A stretch of 64,000 nt of DNA from Petrotoga olearia DSM 13574 (GCF_002895525.1 NZ_AZRL01000022.1:124001-188000), one strand, 5' to 3'; positions 36,941-47,323 are shown, counted from the first letter of the stretch. Made by a program: numbers and translations. The notes: generated from the sequence alone by a model not told the origin.

Positions 36941-37578
36941 TAAATAAGAAATATTTACTCTTTTATTTACTTGCTTTTTCCACCCTTATATTTGCTAAAC
37001 CAAGCGTGGAAGGCCTTTTAGAGAGTTATTTGGGGTACAAAAAATTAAAATTTGATATTAATATTCAGTTTCAAATAACGGAGAGTAAAGAAATATCGAC
37101 GAAATTAAGTTATATTGATAACAGATATATAATATTTACTTTTGAAAAACCATCTTTATTTAAAGATATTTATTATTGTTATGATCTGTTTGAAGCGGTT
37201 TTTTACACAAATGTTCGTGAGGAAATAGATGAATACGATCAAATAACTATACGTACGGCTACTATTCCTGATTTACTTTTATCATTTCTACCATTTTTTA
37301 ATCCAGAAAATTTTGATGTAATGGTCATAGAAGAAGGGATATATGAAATTCAAAAATACCTCCCAAAAACCAGAAATTTCTTAAAATTGCTTAATATAGA
37401 TTTTACCAAATTCAATATTTACTATTTTAAACCTTTTGAAAATATAAAAATTCTAGAAAAACTAGAAATTTTGAATTCTCAAGAGAATAAAAAGATCATA
37501 ATAGACATCAAAGAAATAAGACCTCTCTCTGATGAAGAAGCAGATGACGAACTAAATAAAATGCTAAAATTTTCTTAG
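36937..37578 (+). CDS. Exported protein, possibly LolA-like, at the end of the flagellar operon
   Basis: Signal peptide LLFYLLAFSTLIFA, then a strand-rich 190-residue domain with LLESYLGYKKLKFDINIQF and TKLSYIDNRYIIFTFEKPSLF. Its shape recalls LolA/outer-membrane lipoprotein-sorting proteins, but no decisive motif is present. The overlap with fliY (ATGA) shows co-translation with the switch protein. A role in the envelope part of the motor is possible but is only inferred from position. Confidence 0.5.
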   Translation: MINKKYLLFYLLAFSTLIFAKPSVEGLLESYLGYKKLKFDINIQFQITESKEISTKLSYIDNRYIIFTFEKPSLFKDIYYCYDLFEAVFYTNVREEIDEYDQITIRTATIPDLLLSFLPFFNPENFDVMVIEEGIYEIQKYLPKTRNFLKLLNIDFTKFNIYYFKPFENIKILEKLEILNSQENKKIIIDIKEIRPLSDEEADDELNKMLKFS

Positions 37579-37583
37579 TTTCA

Positions 37584-38312
37584 CTATAAATGAGCTAACT
37601 CTGGCAAGGAATAATCTGCGTACCTTTTTTCCACATCCTCCCTGTTTTTCTTTCTTTTCAAATAGGTAAGTTGTTCTCTCAAAAGCTTTTTACTTTCTGG
37701 TTTCCCATGCCCAGGAAAAACTGTTTCTATATTTAATAAAGATAAGCTATTTAATTTAGAGATCCACTCGTCAACATTAGAATTGAGTATTTCAGCATGC
37801 ACCTTAGAAAATACGAGATCACCACTTATTAAATATCCTTGCGGTTTAAGGATATAAATTGTTGAATCTAAAGTATGTCCACCTATATTTTCTGCTGATA
37901 AAATTTGGTCTTTTAAGAAAAGAAAGATAGAATTTTCGAAAATGACGATGTTTTTTTCTTTTAAAGCCTCATTGAAATTGTTGAAATTATACTCAGCTAC
38001 CTTAGAACTTTCTTTTAAAAACGTAGTATCCAAGTTATTAAGAAAATCAAAGGTTTTTCTGTTCATATATAGATCAAATTTACGTTTGCTAAAAACAGCC
38101 CCAAAAGTATGGTCAGGATGAAAATGAGTGAAAAAAACCTTTTTTAATTTTTTTGAAGTCCGTTCTTCGACTATTTTAACCATATCTTCAAACTTTCTCG
38201 GATAAAGAGAACCGTCAAAGGCCATCAATCCGTCGTCGTATTCTAAAAATGTAACAGAACTTGCGCCATTTTCAAACCAAAAATTATAGACATTATCGAA
38301 ACTTTCAAACAT
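37584..38312 (-). CDS. MBL-fold metallo-hydrolase
   Basis: Metallo-beta-lactamase fold protein, 242 aa. The metal motif is H63-F-H65-P-D67-H68 (FTHFHPDHTFG). Further ligands lie in GGHTLDST and FPGHGKP. The substrate cannot be told. Glyoxalase II-like, lactonase or general thioesterase activities all occur in this group. I chose the ATG at 38312, 5 nt behind AGAGGTGAT. The longer GTG start (38321) lies within that site. It is convergent with the flagellar operon, leaving 5 nt between stops. Confidence 0.83.
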   Translation of the reverse strand: MFESFDNVYNFWFENGASSVTFLEYDDGLMAFDGSLYPRKFEDMVKIVEERTSKKLKKVFFTHFHPDHTFGAVFSKRKFDLYMNRKTFDFLNNLDTTFLKESSKVAEYNFNNFNEALKEKNIVIFENSIFLFLKDQILSAENIGGHTLDSTIYILKPQGYLISGDLVFSKVHAEILNSNVDEWISKLNSLSLLNIETVFPGHGKPESKKLLREQLTYLKRKKNREDVEKRYADYSLPELAHL

Positions 38313-38390
38313 AAAAATCACCTCTAAAAATAAATAGTTAGCACCTCTTATTATTTTTTAATTTCCATTATATTTTTTCTATAAAAATAA

Positions 38391-38419
38391 TTGATATTCC
38401 TTGAACCAAGTGATATAAT
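38391..38419 (+). promoter_or_regulatory. Promoter of the ABC exporter operon
   Basis: TTGATA (38391-38396), a 17-nt spacer and TATAAT (38414-38419) with TG extension. This is the best sigma-70/A-type promoter in the window. It lies 40 nt before the chosen start of the first exporter subunit, in the divergent gap with the MBL-fold gene. Confidence 0.8.
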
Positions 38420-38458
38420 TTTGTTAGGAATACTAATCAATTCAGGAAGGTGAATCTT

Positions 38459-40180
38459 TTGATCAAAGAGTTCATTAAAAAATACTGGTGGAGATACCTC
38501 ATCGGGATTCTCTTTCTTATTACCGTTGATATCATTCAACTTTTTATCCCACGACAAATTGGTAGCATAGTAGACCTACTAAACACTCAATCCCCAAATC
38601 TTAATCAAATTAAAACGTTAATCTTTGGAATAATTATGTTAGCTGTAGGGTTGGGTATTGGTAGAGTTTTTTGGAGAATTTCAATTATTGGAGCCGCCCG
38701 GCTTTTTGAATATCAGACATGGAAAAAATTGTTCAATCATATCATAGGCTTGGACCAAGATTTTTTCGACAAGTGGAGAACTGGGGATTTGATGACTAGG
38801 TTCACTTCTGATGTTTTAGTGTTAATGCGTATGATGGGAATATTGGTTATAATGCTTGTTGATACAATAGTACTGACAACTTTGACCTTATTTGCAATGG
38901 GTAATTTTGTGAATTGGAGATTGACGTTTATATCAGTACTACCTCTTCCTTTAATAGCAATTATCTCACTTTTTTTCGGGAGATTTATCCATAGAAGGTT
39001 CAGAGAATTACAAGAAAAAACATCGGAACTATCCAATATAACCGAAGAAAATGTTTCTGGTGTGGATGTTGTAAAGTTGTATTCCAACTATGACACGATG
39101 CAAGGGATATTTGACAATAAATCTCAGGAGTTCTATAATTCTTACATCCGATTGGTAAAAGTTTGGGGATTGATGTTTCCTTTAGCCATGTTAGTAGGAC
39201 AATTAGCAATTATTTTTGTTTTCAATTTTGGTGGACCCATGGTAATAAACAACCAGATAACTCTCGGAGACTTCATAATGACTAACCAATATATAGGAAT
39301 GTTAATATGGCCAATGATGGCGGTTGGAAATTTAATCAACTTAATACAAAGAGGAAGAGCTTCTTTAAGAAGGGTTAATGAAGTTTTAGAGCAAAAAAAT
39401 TCTGTCAAAGAACCTCCAAGAAAAGATTTTGAGTTTCAGGGCCACTATCAAATCAACCATTTAACGTTCAAATATCCAGGTTCACAAAGAGTAGTATTGA
39501 ACGATATAAACATGAATATAAACCCGGGAGAAATGATAGCCTTTGTTGGAAGAATAGGTTCAGGAAAATCTACATTAGCGAAACTCCTTGTGAAACTATA
39601 CCCTGTTGACAGAGAACAGATATTTTTGGATGGAAAAGATATAAACGATGTAAACGGTGAATTTATAAGAGACAATGTTTCTTATGTACCCCAAGATAGC
39701 TTTTTATTTTCAATGACGATAAGGGAAAATATAGCCTTTTCCGATGAAAAAATGGAAGATAAAGTGGAAGAATTTGCAAAACTTTCTCATGTCCATGACG
39801 ACATAATGAGCTTCGAAAACAAATACGACACAATTGTTGGAGAAAGAGGAGCTACACTTTCTGGTGGTCAAAGGCAAAGGGTTACCATAGCAAGAGCTCT
39901 AGCTAAAAGATCAAAAATGATAATATTGGACGATTGCCTTTCCGCTGTAGATACCGAAACGGAAGAAGAAATAATCAAAACTCTTAGGCAACAAGCAGAA
40001 GATAAAACAATCCTAGTTATATCTCACAGGCTCAAAGCAGTTAAAAACGCCGACCAAATCTATGTATTCGACGATGGGCAAATCGCTGAACACGGTAATC
40101 ATAATCAGTTAATTTCACGAGAAGGTATTTACTATTCTATGTACATGAAACAATTAATAGAAAAAAATTTGGAGGAGTAG
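38459..40180 (+). CDS. ABC exporter subunit with degenerate ATP site (TM287-like)
   Basis: Half-transporter of a heterodimeric multidrug-type exporter: six transmembrane helices, then a nucleotide-binding domain. Walker A is GRIGSGKST, the signature is a canonical LSGGQRQR, and Walker B is IILDDCLSAVD. Asp (D492) replaces the catalytic Glu, so this subunit's own site should be non-hydrolytic, as known for TM287. The TTG at 38459 lies 8 nt behind AGGAAGG. The GTG at 38450 overlaps that site. This gives 573 aa. The partner subunit starts 4 nt downstream. Confidence 0.9.
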   Translation: MIKEFIKKYWWRYLIGILFLITVDIIQLFIPRQIGSIVDLLNTQSPNLNQIKTLIFGIIMLAVGLGIGRVFWRISIIGAARLFEYQTWKKLFNHIIGLDQDFFDKWRTGDLMTRFTSDVLVLMRMMGILVIMLVDTIVLTTLTLFAMGNFVNWRLTFISVLPLPLIAIISLFFGRFIHRRFRELQEKTSELSNITEENVSGVDVVKLYSNYDTMQGIFDNKSQEFYNSYIRLVKVWGLMFPLAMLVGQLAIIFVFNFGGPMVINNQITLGDFIMTNQYIGMLIWPMMAVGNLINLIQRGRASLRRVNEVLEQKNSVKEPPRKDFEFQGHYQINHLTFKYPGSQRVVLNDINMNINPGEMIAFVGRIGSGKSTLAKLLVKLYPVDREQIFLDGKDINDVNGEFIRDNVSYVPQDSFLFSMTIRENIAFSDEKMEDKVEEFAKLSHVHDDIMSFENKYDTIVGERGATLSGGQRQRVTIARALAKRSKMIILDDCLSAVDTETEEEIIKTLRQQAEDKTILVISHRLKAVKNADQIYVFDDGQIAEHGNHNQLISREGIYYSMYMKQLIEKNLEE

Positions 40181-40184
40181 AGTA

Positions 40185-42122
40185 ATGGCTTCTGTTCATG
40201 AAGAAATATTTTTAGAAGAAAAAGAGAAAAGTGAAGGCGATCTCAAAACATTCATGAGATTGTGGGGATACATAAAAAAATACAAGTTACTACTATTTTT
40301 GACGTTTTTAACTTTGGCTATAGCAACCATAATAGAGCTAGCCCTACCAATTTTTATACGATATGGGATTGATGATGTAATAAATGTGAAGTATTCTTTT
40401 AATATGGTTCCCGGGAATGAAATGCAATTTGTTGAGCAAGAAAACGGAGCTTATAATTTAGAGAAAAGAGACAACAACTACTATATGGTTAACAATCAAA
40501 CAGGCGAAAGAATGCAAGTCTCAGGAGAACAATATTCTCAATACTTTGATACAGCTATTCGAAAAATACAAGTGTTTAGCCTTATCTTTATATCAATACT
40601 TATGGGACAATTTCTTTTAAATTACGGTCAAGTCTTCTTTGCTAACGTAGTCGGTCAAAAGGTTATTTTTCATCTAAGGAAAGATTTATTCAATCATATA
40701 TTAAAACTCAACTATACATTTTTTGAAAAAAATCCCCCAGGCAAAGTTACAACACGTGTTGTCAATGATACACAAAATCTTTCAGATTTCTTCAGTGATG
40801 TTGTAACAAGTTTACTCAAAGATATAGCGATAATAACTGGTGTAATAATTTTAATGATGGTCTTAGACTTTCAACTAAGTTTATACACAATGTCTATGTT
40901 TCCCATTATTGTGGTGTCAATTGTTATATTCAGACATTTTGATAGAAAGGCCTATGACATGGTTAGAACAAGAATATCCGCTCTAAATTCTTACTTAGCT
41001 GAAAATCTATCTGGAAGTAATGTTACAAGATTATTCAATCAAGAAGAAAGAAAGAAAAATGAATTCGATTACATGGCTACCAAAGTATATCGTGCAAATA
41101 TTCAACAAATGTACGTATTTGCTATCTTTAGACCCTTGATGAGTCTTTTGCAATATTTTACAATCAGTATTTTGCTTTGGTTTGGTTCTTTGTTATTTAC
41201 AGATGGGCAAACAACCTTTGGAACTATCTATGCCTTTACTTCTTACATAGATATGTTCTTTAGACCTTTGTTTGACCTAGCAGAAAAGTATGACATAATG
41301 CAGAACGCATTCGCATCAGCCGGGAAAGTTTTTAAGATATTTGACCAAGAACAAGAAGATTTTGGGAAGAAAAAACACATTAGTATACAAGAAGGTAAAG
41401 TTGAATTTCAAAACGTTAAATTCTCGTACGACGGAAATACAGAAATCTTAAAAGGTGTAAATTTCAAGATAAATCCCAATGAAAGAGTAGCTATAGTTGG
41501 CGAAACTGGTTCAGGAAAAACTACAATAATTAAATTGATAAGTGGCCTTTACAAATATCAAAGTGGTAAAATACTGTTAGACGATAAAGAATTATATGAA
41601 TACGATCTGAATGAATTACGCAAAAAAATTGCTGTTGTACCTCAGGACGTATTCTTGTTCTCTGGAACTATTTTGGATAATATGAGATTATTTAACCAAG
41701 ACATTCCTGATGAAGAAGTAAAAAAGGTTGCAAAATCCGTTTACGCAGACGAAATTATCTCACGTTTGCCTCAAAATTACTATACAGTGATCACAGAAAG
41801 AGGTGGAACTTTATCATCTGGTGAAAGACAGTTAGTAGCCTTAACTAGAGCGGTACTTTTTAATTCAAAAATCATAATTTTAGACGAAGCAACAGCTAAC
41901 GTAGATGTCGAAACAGAATATTTAATACAACAAGCTCTAAATAAAATATCTGAACGTTCAACTATAATTTCCATTGCTCACAGACTTTCGACCGTAAAAA
42001 GCTCTAACAGGATAATAGTTGTACATAAAGGGTTAGTTGTTGAAGAAGGAAGTCATGAAGAACTTATCAACAACCATGGAATTTACTATGACCTTTACAG
42101 GCTACAATTCCAGAATAGCTGA
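40185..42122 (+). CDS. ABC exporter subunit with intact catalytic Glu (TM288-like)
   Basis: Second half of the exporter. Its membrane part has an unusually long extracytoplasmic loop (about residues 60-125, NVKYSF to RMQVSGEQ) between helices 1 and 2. The ATPase has Walker A GETGSGKTT, Walker B IIILDEATANVD with catalytic E568, and an altered signature LSSGERQLV. Its catalytic site therefore pairs with the partner's canonical LSGGQ. This matches the asymmetric TM287/TM288 arrangement. At 645 aa it is longer than usual because of the loop. The transported compound is unknown. Confidence 0.9.
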   Translation: MASVHEEIFLEEKEKSEGDLKTFMRLWGYIKKYKLLLFLTFLTLAIATIIELALPIFIRYGIDDVINVKYSFNMVPGNEMQFVEQENGAYNLEKRDNNYYMVNNQTGERMQVSGEQYSQYFDTAIRKIQVFSLIFISILMGQFLLNYGQVFFANVVGQKVIFHLRKDLFNHILKLNYTFFEKNPPGKVTTRVVNDTQNLSDFFSDVVTSLLKDIAIITGVIILMMVLDFQLSLYTMSMFPIIVVSIVIFRHFDRKAYDMVRTRISALNSYLAENLSGSNVTRLFNQEERKKNEFDYMATKVYRANIQQMYVFAIFRPLMSLLQYFTISILLWFGSLLFTDGQTTFGTIYAFTSYIDMFFRPLFDLAEKYDIMQNAFASAGKVFKIFDQEQEDFGKKKHISIQEGKVEFQNVKFSYDGNTEILKGVNFKINPNERVAIVGETGSGKTTIIKLISGLYKYQSGKILLDDKELYEYDLNELRKKIAVVPQDVFLFSGTILDNMRLFNQDIPDEEVKKVAKSVYADEIISRLPQNYYTVITERGGTLSSGERQLVALTRAVLFNSKIIILDEATANVDVETEYLIQQALNKISERSTIISIAHRLSTVKSSNRIIVVHKGLVVEEGSHEELINNHGIYYDLYRLQFQNS

Positions 42123-42153
42123 TAATTAAGAGACTCTGAAGGGGGCTCATATA

Positions 42154-42930
42154 TTGAATTTCTTCGATAAAATACCGACGAACACATCCGTTTCACCAAT
42201 ATCAAAGGAACTCTATTTAAAAAATGATTCAAATATCGGCGTATTAATTCTACATGGTTACACAGGTTCTCCACATGATATGTATTACATAGGTAGACAG
42301 ATTCACAAATCTGGTTTTTCTATATACATACCAAGACTCCCGGGACACTGCACCAATTCCAACGATTTTTTAAACTCTAATTGGAGAGATTGGCTCAGAA
42401 AATCAGTAGATTCCTATCTTGACTTAAAAGCCTACCACAAAAAAGTCTATATTTTAGGCCTTTCTATGGGAGGTGTATTAACAACTCTCTTAGCAAGTAA
42501 ATTCCATCCAGAAAAAATTGTTTTAGCTGCTCCTGCACTAAAGGCAAAGGATTGGAGGATAAATTTAACTCCATTCTTTGGTTTGTTTATCAAAAAAATA
42601 AAAAGGAAAAAGCCTCAAACATTCGATGACGAAAAGCTCGATTATCTTGCTAACCAATATTGGAATTATGACTGGCCTTCAAAGGCAGCAGACCTTTACA
42701 AGCTGCAAAATATGGCACTTAAAAACCTTTCAAAAATCACATCTAAAACTTATGTAATACTATCGAAAAAAGATGAAGCTGTTCCTTTTTCGGTAAAAGA
42801 AATTATAGAAAAAAATATTAAAGGAAAAACTGAATTTCTGATATTAGAAGAAAGCGGGCACGTAGTTGTAAACGATATCGAAAAAGAACACGTAGCAACA
42901 GAGACTATAAATTGGCTTAAGAAAGAATAA
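42154..42930 (+). CDS. Alpha/beta hydrolase, carboxylesterase type
   Basis: Serine esterase/lipase of the Est30-like group, 258 aa. The oxyanion HGYTGSP (residues 34-40) is followed by the nucleophile S104 in GLSMGG, D207 in SKKDEAVP and H236 in EESGHVVVND. There is no signal peptide, so it is cytoplasmic. The start is TTG behind AAGGGGG. It follows the exporter genes by 31 nt and may be co-transcribed. The substrate is not known. Confidence 0.85.
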   Translation: MNFFDKIPTNTSVSPISKELYLKNDSNIGVLILHGYTGSPHDMYYIGRQIHKSGFSIYIPRLPGHCTNSNDFLNSNWRDWLRKSVDSYLDLKAYHKKVYILGLSMGGVLTTLLASKFHPEKIVLAAPALKAKDWRINLTPFFGLFIKKIKRKKPQTFDDEKLDYLANQYWNYDWPSKAADLYKLQNMALKNLSKITSKTYVILSKKDEAVPFSVKEIIEKNIKGKTEFLILEESGHVVVNDIEKEHVATETINWLKKE

Positions 42931-42957
42931 CTATTGTTCAAAATAATATAATTATTT

Positions 42958-45804
42958 CTACTTTGAAATTCTTTCTTTTAATAAAACTTGTTGCAAATAG
43001 TAAGCGGTGTAAGTACCACTCTCAGCTATTTCTTCTGGGGTGCCTGAAGCTACAATATAGCCCCCATTTTCTCCCCCTTCTGGACCTAAGTCTATAATGT
43101 AATCAGCATTTTTAATAATGTCCATCTCATGTTCTATTACTATAACGGTATTACCTTTTTCAACGAGGATATTAAGAACTTTTATTAATTTCTTTATATC
43201 TTCGAAATGAAGACCCGTAGTAGGTTCATCAAGTATATAAACGGTATTACCCGTTGATTTCTTTCTCAACTCGGAGGTTAATTTAATCCTTTGAGCTTCT
43301 CCACCTGAAAGGGTAGTTGCAGGTTGACCCAATCTTATGTATCCTAAACCCACATCTTGCAATAGCTCTAAAACATTTTTTATTAACGGTAAGTTCTTGA
43401 AAAAATCTAAAGCTTCATCCACTGTCATCTCTAAAATATCAGAAATATTTTTACCTCTGTAAGTGACCTTCAACGTCTCTTTGTTGTACCTCTTACCTTT
43501 ACATACATCACAGGTTACATACACATCAGGTAGGAATTGCATCTCGATCTTCAAAACTCCGTGACCTTTACAGGCTTCACATCTTCCGCCCTTAACGTTG
43601 AAGGAAAACCTTCCCTTATCATATCCTCGAATTTTTGCCTCAGGTGTTGCTGCGAACAGTTCCCGAATATAATCGAATACTCCAGTATAAGTAGCTGGGT
43701 TACTTCTTGGAGTTCTACCAATAGGACTTTGATCTATAGAGATCACACTATCTATATATTTTAAACCTTCGATCTTTTCATATTCTCCAGGTCTAACCCT
43801 CGAATTGTAGAGTTCTTTTTGTAAAGCAGGATACAACGTATCCATAATCAATGAAGATTTACCCGATCCAGAAACTCCGGTTATCGCCACAAACTTCCCC
43901 AACGGAATCTCAACACTGATATTTTTCAAATTGTTGTGTTTTGCACCAATTATCTTTAAACTACCATCCTTTTCAACTCGTTTTTTATCTAATATTTCAA
44001 TTCTCTTTTCTCCTCTTAAATACTTTCCAGTAAGGGACTTATTAGAGTTCTCCAACAATTTATTCGTAGGCCCTTGAAAGATCACTCTTCCCCCATTAAC
44101 ACCTGCACCAAGTCCAAGATCGATTATATAATCAGAGGACCTAATAACGTTCTCGTCATGCTCCACAACTATTACGGTATTATCAAGGTCTCTCAATTTT
44201 TTCAATGTATTTATCAACCTATCGTTGTCTCTTTGGTGAAGCCCTATAGTCGGCTCATCCAAAACATATGTTACGCCTGTCAATCCCGATCCTATCTGTG
44301 TGGCCAATCTAACTCTCTGAGACTCTCCACCAGAAAGCGTTGTCGCATTTCTTCCAAGTGTCAAATAGTCAAGTCCTACATCTATCAAAAAAGTTAACCT
44401 TCTATTTATTTCTCTAAGAAGTTCGTGAGAAATTTCCATTTCAAAATCACTCAGTTTTAAGGCATCAAAGAAAAGTTTTATTTCACTTATTGGCATTTCT
44501 GTCAAATCGAATATATTGTATCCATCAATCCTAACGCTTAATGCCTCTTCCCTCAATCTTTTGCCGTTACAAGTTTGACAGGTCTTTTGAATCATAAAAT
44601 TCCTCTCGATCCATTCCCTTATATCCCGTGAATCTGTTTGCTTGTACCTTCTTTCGTACCAATTCACCATCCCCTCAAACTCTCTAGTAAAAGCATAACT
44701 ATCCCCATTTCTTTTTGAAAAGGAAAAATCTATTTCTTTGTCAGTGCCATATAGTAAGGTATTTAAAACTTTCGAAGGCATGTTTTTTAAAGGTTTTGAT
44801 GGATCCTCCCCCAAACTTCGAACAACATCTTTCATCATGCTCACCATGAAGGTGTCTTTCCCCATATTCAAAGCAGCCCCATCCTCTAATGACTTATTTA
44901 TATCAAATATATATTCAGGCTCAATCTCCAATTTAAAACCTAATCCATGGCATTCTGAACACGCACCATAAGGACTATTGAATGAAAATAATTTGGGATT
45001 AATTTCTGGAAAACTGTAACCACATTTAGGGCAAGCTAGATTCTCAGAAAAAGTTTGAGAAGAAACAACGTTCTCCTCGCTATCCATTTCCCTAATTTCT
45101 ACAAAGCCATCACCTTCTTTAAGCGACAATTCAACGGCTTCGAAGATTCTCTCAAAATTATCTTTTCTTAACTTTACTCTATCAACAAGGAGATTTATAT
45201 TATGCCTATAGCTCTTTTCAAGTGAATCTATCTCATCTAAATCGTATATCACTCCATCAACTTCTACCCTTTTGAAGCCTGAGACCTTCATGCTATGGAG
45301 TTCTTTTTTAAACTCACCTTTCTTTTCCTTCGCAATTGGAGCAAAGATATACAATCTTGCATTCTCTTTAAAATTTTTATAAATATTATCGGCAATTTCA
45401 TCTACTGTGGAACTTTGCAAAGGAATATTGCACTTTGGGCAGTAAGCTTTACCAACCCTTGCAAACAAAACCCGAATATAATCATAAATCTCTGTGATGG
45501 TACCAACCGTTGACCTTGGATTATGACTTACAGATTTTTGTTCAATAGCAATTGAAGGAGAAAGTCCCTCGATCAATTCTACATCTGGCTTTTTCAAATT
45601 GCCTAAAAACTGTCTTGCATATGAAGAAACAGATTCCAAATACCTTCTTTGACCTTCCGCATATATAGTATCAAGTGCTAAAGTTGATTTTCCTGAACCC
45701 GATAAGCCGGTAATGACTGAAAGGGTATTCTTAGGTATCTCAACATCTATATTTTTTAAATTATGCTCTCTAGCACCTTTTATTCTAATCCATTTACTAT
45801 CCAT
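42958..45804 (-). CDS. uvrA: UvrABC excinuclease subunit A
   Basis: DNA damage-recognition ATPase of nucleotide excision repair. Two ABC cassettes have Walker [10 protein letters not shown] (residues ~31-39) and GVSGSGKSS, and signatures LSGGESQRV and LSGGEAQRI. Zinc-binding cysteine sets are present (CPKC...CSEC, CQTC, and CEAC...CDVC in the second cassette). At 948 aa it is full length. The ATG follows AGGAGG. It is a monocistronic-looking minus-strand gene. Confidence 0.97.
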   Translation of the reverse strand: MDSKWIRIKGAREHNLKNIDVEIPKNTLSVITGLSGSGKSTLALDTIYAEGQRRYLESVSSYARQFLGNLKKPDVELIEGLSPSIAIEQKSVSHNPRSTVGTITEIYDYIRVLFARVGKAYCPKCNIPLQSSTVDEIADNIYKNFKENARLYIFAPIAKEKKGEFKKELHSMKVSGFKRVEVDGVIYDLDEIDSLEKSYRHNINLLVDRVKLRKDNFERIFEAVELSLKEGDGFVEIREMDSEENVVSSQTFSENLACPKCGYSFPEINPKLFSFNSPYGACSECHGLGFKLEIEPEYIFDINKSLEDGAALNMGKDTFMVSMMKDVVRSLGEDPSKPLKNMPSKVLNTLLYGTDKEIDFSFSKRNGDSYAFTREFEGMVNWYERRYKQTDSRDIREWIERNFMIQKTCQTCNGKRLREEALSVRIDGYNIFDLTEMPISEIKLFFDALKLSDFEMEISHELLREINRRLTFLIDVGLDYLTLGRNATTLSGGESQRVRLATQIGSGLTGVTYVLDEPTIGLHQRDNDRLINTLKKLRDLDNTVIVVEHDENVIRSSDYIIDLGLGAGVNGGRVIFQGPTNKLLENSNKSLTGKYLRGEKRIEILDKKRVEKDGSLKIIGAKHNNLKNISVEIPLGKFVAITGVSGSGKSSLIMDTLYPALQKELYNSRVRPGEYEKIEGLKYIDSVISIDQSPIGRTPRSNPATYTGVFDYIRELFAATPEAKIRGYDKGRFSFNVKGGRCEACKGHGVLKIEMQFLPDVYVTCDVCKGKRYNKETLKVTYRGKNISDILEMTVDEALDFFKNLPLIKNVLELLQDVGLGYIRLGQPATTLSGGEAQRIKLTSELRKKSTGNTVYILDEPTTGLHFEDIKKLIKVLNILVEKGNTVIVIEHEMDIIKNADYIIDLGPEGGENGGYIVASGTPEEIAESGTYTAYYLQQVLLKERISK

Positions 45805-45971
45805 ATATATCCTCCTGAAAAAGCAAATATTTACCCTTTTTAAACATTTATATTATACAATTAAAAAATTAACGCTAAAAGAATTTTATTTATCTTTTAA
45901 CAAAGAAGCTCAAAGTATCTTCTATGTTAGATTAACAGGCAAAAAACAATTAACCTAAAAACATACATATA

Positions 45972-45980
45972 TGATATAAT
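45972..45980 (+). promoter_or_regulatory. Extended -10 element before the GC-rich leader of wecB
   Basis: TGATATAAT. The -35 candidate TTAACC (45950-45955) is 19 nt upstream. Transcription from here would include the whole 200-bp hairpin-rich leader ahead of wecB. Confidence 0.5.
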
Positions 45981-46013
45981 TAGATTACATTGTAGGTAAC
46001 AGCGTTGGGACTC

Positions 46014-46197
46014 ACTCCTCCTTTCCTTATGGGGGGAGGATCACAGTTCCTCTTTATCCATATGGTCAGACTGCAGGGTCTAAGGGGCCGAAGGCCTCTT
46101 CCTTAGAAGGGTGGGGAGCAGGGCGAATCCTACTCCTCCTTTCCTTATGGGTGGGGAGCAGGGCGAAGGGGCGCTAATACAAGTTTTTAAAGACATT
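46014..46197 (+). repeat. Composite GC-rich leader repeat upstream of wecB
   Basis: Two direct repeats are interleaved. ACTCCTCCTTTCCTTATGGG occurs at 46014-46033 and 46132-46151. GGGTGGGGAGCAGGGCGAA occurs at 46109-46127 and 46149-46167. The last copy continues as GGGGCGCTAATACAAGTTT and TTAAAGACATT, the short-tail form of the leader family. This is the fullest copy in the window. Confidence 0.8.
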
Positions 46198-46219
46198 ACC
46201 ATAACAAGGAGTTCTTTTA

Positions 46220-47323
46220 ATGAAAACAGCAATGATATTTGGAACGCGGCCAGAAGCAATAAAAATGGCACCATTATATGAAAAGATGAAAGAAGAAAAT
46301 ATGGAAGTTAAAGTAATAGCAACCGCTCAACACAGAGAAATGCTCGATCAAGTGTTGAATCTTTTTGAAATAAAACCAGACTACGACTTAAATATAATGA
46401 CAAAAAACCAAACTCTACCCCAACTAACTTCAAAACTTATTACAGAGATAGATAAAATACTAAAAATTGAACCATTCGATTACGTATTAGTACAAGGGGA
46501 TACAACTTCCACTTTTGTAGGAGGTCTGGCTTCTTTTTACAACAAAATACCTGTTGGGCACGTGGAAGCAGGTTTAAGAACGAACGATATATACAACCCT
46601 TTCCCAGAAGAAATGAACAGAAGACTAACAGGCACAATTGCAAAGCACCACTTTGCTTCCACCCAAAAGGCAAAAGATAACCTACTAAAAGAAGGTGTAG
46701 AAGAAAAAAACATAATAGTAACTGGGAACACGGTTATAGATGCATTACTATGGGTTAAAGAAAACAAAAATAAAGATATAGAAAAGATTAAAGAAAAGTA
46801 CAACATAAAGAACAAAAAGTTTATCTTAGTAACCATGCATAGAAGGGAGAACTGGGGAAAACCGATAGAAAACGTTATGAAAGCAATAAAAAGGTACTTA
46901 CATGAAAACGAAGAAATGCACATAGTATTTCCCGTTCACTTAAATCCGATAGTAAGAGAAAGTGTGTATAAAATACTTGGGAATGAAGAAAAAGCCATAC
47001 TAATAGATCCTGTTGAATACTTAGAATTCATAGCGTTAATGGACGAAAGTTATTACATCATGACAGATTCGGGAGGGATACAAGAAGAAGCACCCACCTT
47101 GGGTAAACCAACGCTGGTGTTAAGAGAAACAACGGAAAGACCCGAAGCAATAGAAGCAGGAACAGCAAAATTAATAGGAACACAAGAAGAAAAAGTGTAT
47201 CAGGCAATGAAAGAACTAGAAACAGAAAAATATGCACAAATGAGCAAAGCAACCAACCCTTTTGGAGATGGGAAGGCATCTCAAAGAATCGTTGAATTTT
47301 TGAAAAAAAGCTACTTCTATTGA
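46220..47323 (+). CDS. wecB: UDP-N-acetylglucosamine 2-epimerase (non-hydrolysing)
   Basis: Interconverts UDP-GlcNAc and UDP-ManNAc for surface polysaccharide. The signature FGTRPEAIKMAPLY opens the 367-aa protein. TAQHREMLDQVL, VQGDTTST, VGHVEAGLRT, MHRRENWG and TDSGGIQEEAP are all typical. The ATG follows AAGGAG. The 3' end overlaps the 3' end of the convergent KwaB-like gene by 7 nt. Confidence 0.95.
   Translation: MKTAMIFGTRPEAIKMAPLYEKMKEENMEVKVIATAQHREMLDQVLNLFEIKPDYDLNIMTKNQTLPQLTSKLITEIDKILKIEPFDYVLVQGDTTSTFVGGLASFYNKIPVGHVEAGLRTNDIYNPFPEEMNRRLTGTIAKHHFASTQKAKDNLLKEGVEEKNIIVTGNTVIDALLWVKENKNKDIEKIKEKYNIKNKKFILVTMHRRENWGKPIENVMKAIKRYLHENEEMHIVFPVHLNPIVRESVYKILGNEEKAILIDPVEYLEFIALMDESYYIMTDSGGIQEEAPTLGKPTLVLRETTERPEAIEAGTAKLIGTQEEKVYQAMKELETEKYAQMSKATNPFGDGKASQRIVEFLKKSYFY

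Larger units (their letters stand above)
45805..46219. other. 415-bp gap between uvrA and wecB
   Basis: No gene is seen. The left 150 bp is AT-rich and carries the uvrA ribosome binding site and a minus-strand TATAAT (45857-45852). An extended -10 on the plus strand is at 45972. The right 200 bp is strikingly GC-rich with several hairpins, for example CTAAGG-GGCC-GAA-GGCC at 46080-46095 closing on CCTTAG to 46106, and duplicated blocks of the leader repeat. Confidence 0.7.

Noticed and set aside
45713-45958. Small plus-strand frame at the uvrA start and upstream gap
   Set aside because: Most of it is antisense to uvrA, the peptide has low complexity, and no ribosome binding site is seen.
46080-46274. 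Minus-strand 64-aa frame over the wecB leader
   Set aside because: It is explained by the GC-rich direct repeats and shows no plausible start signal.
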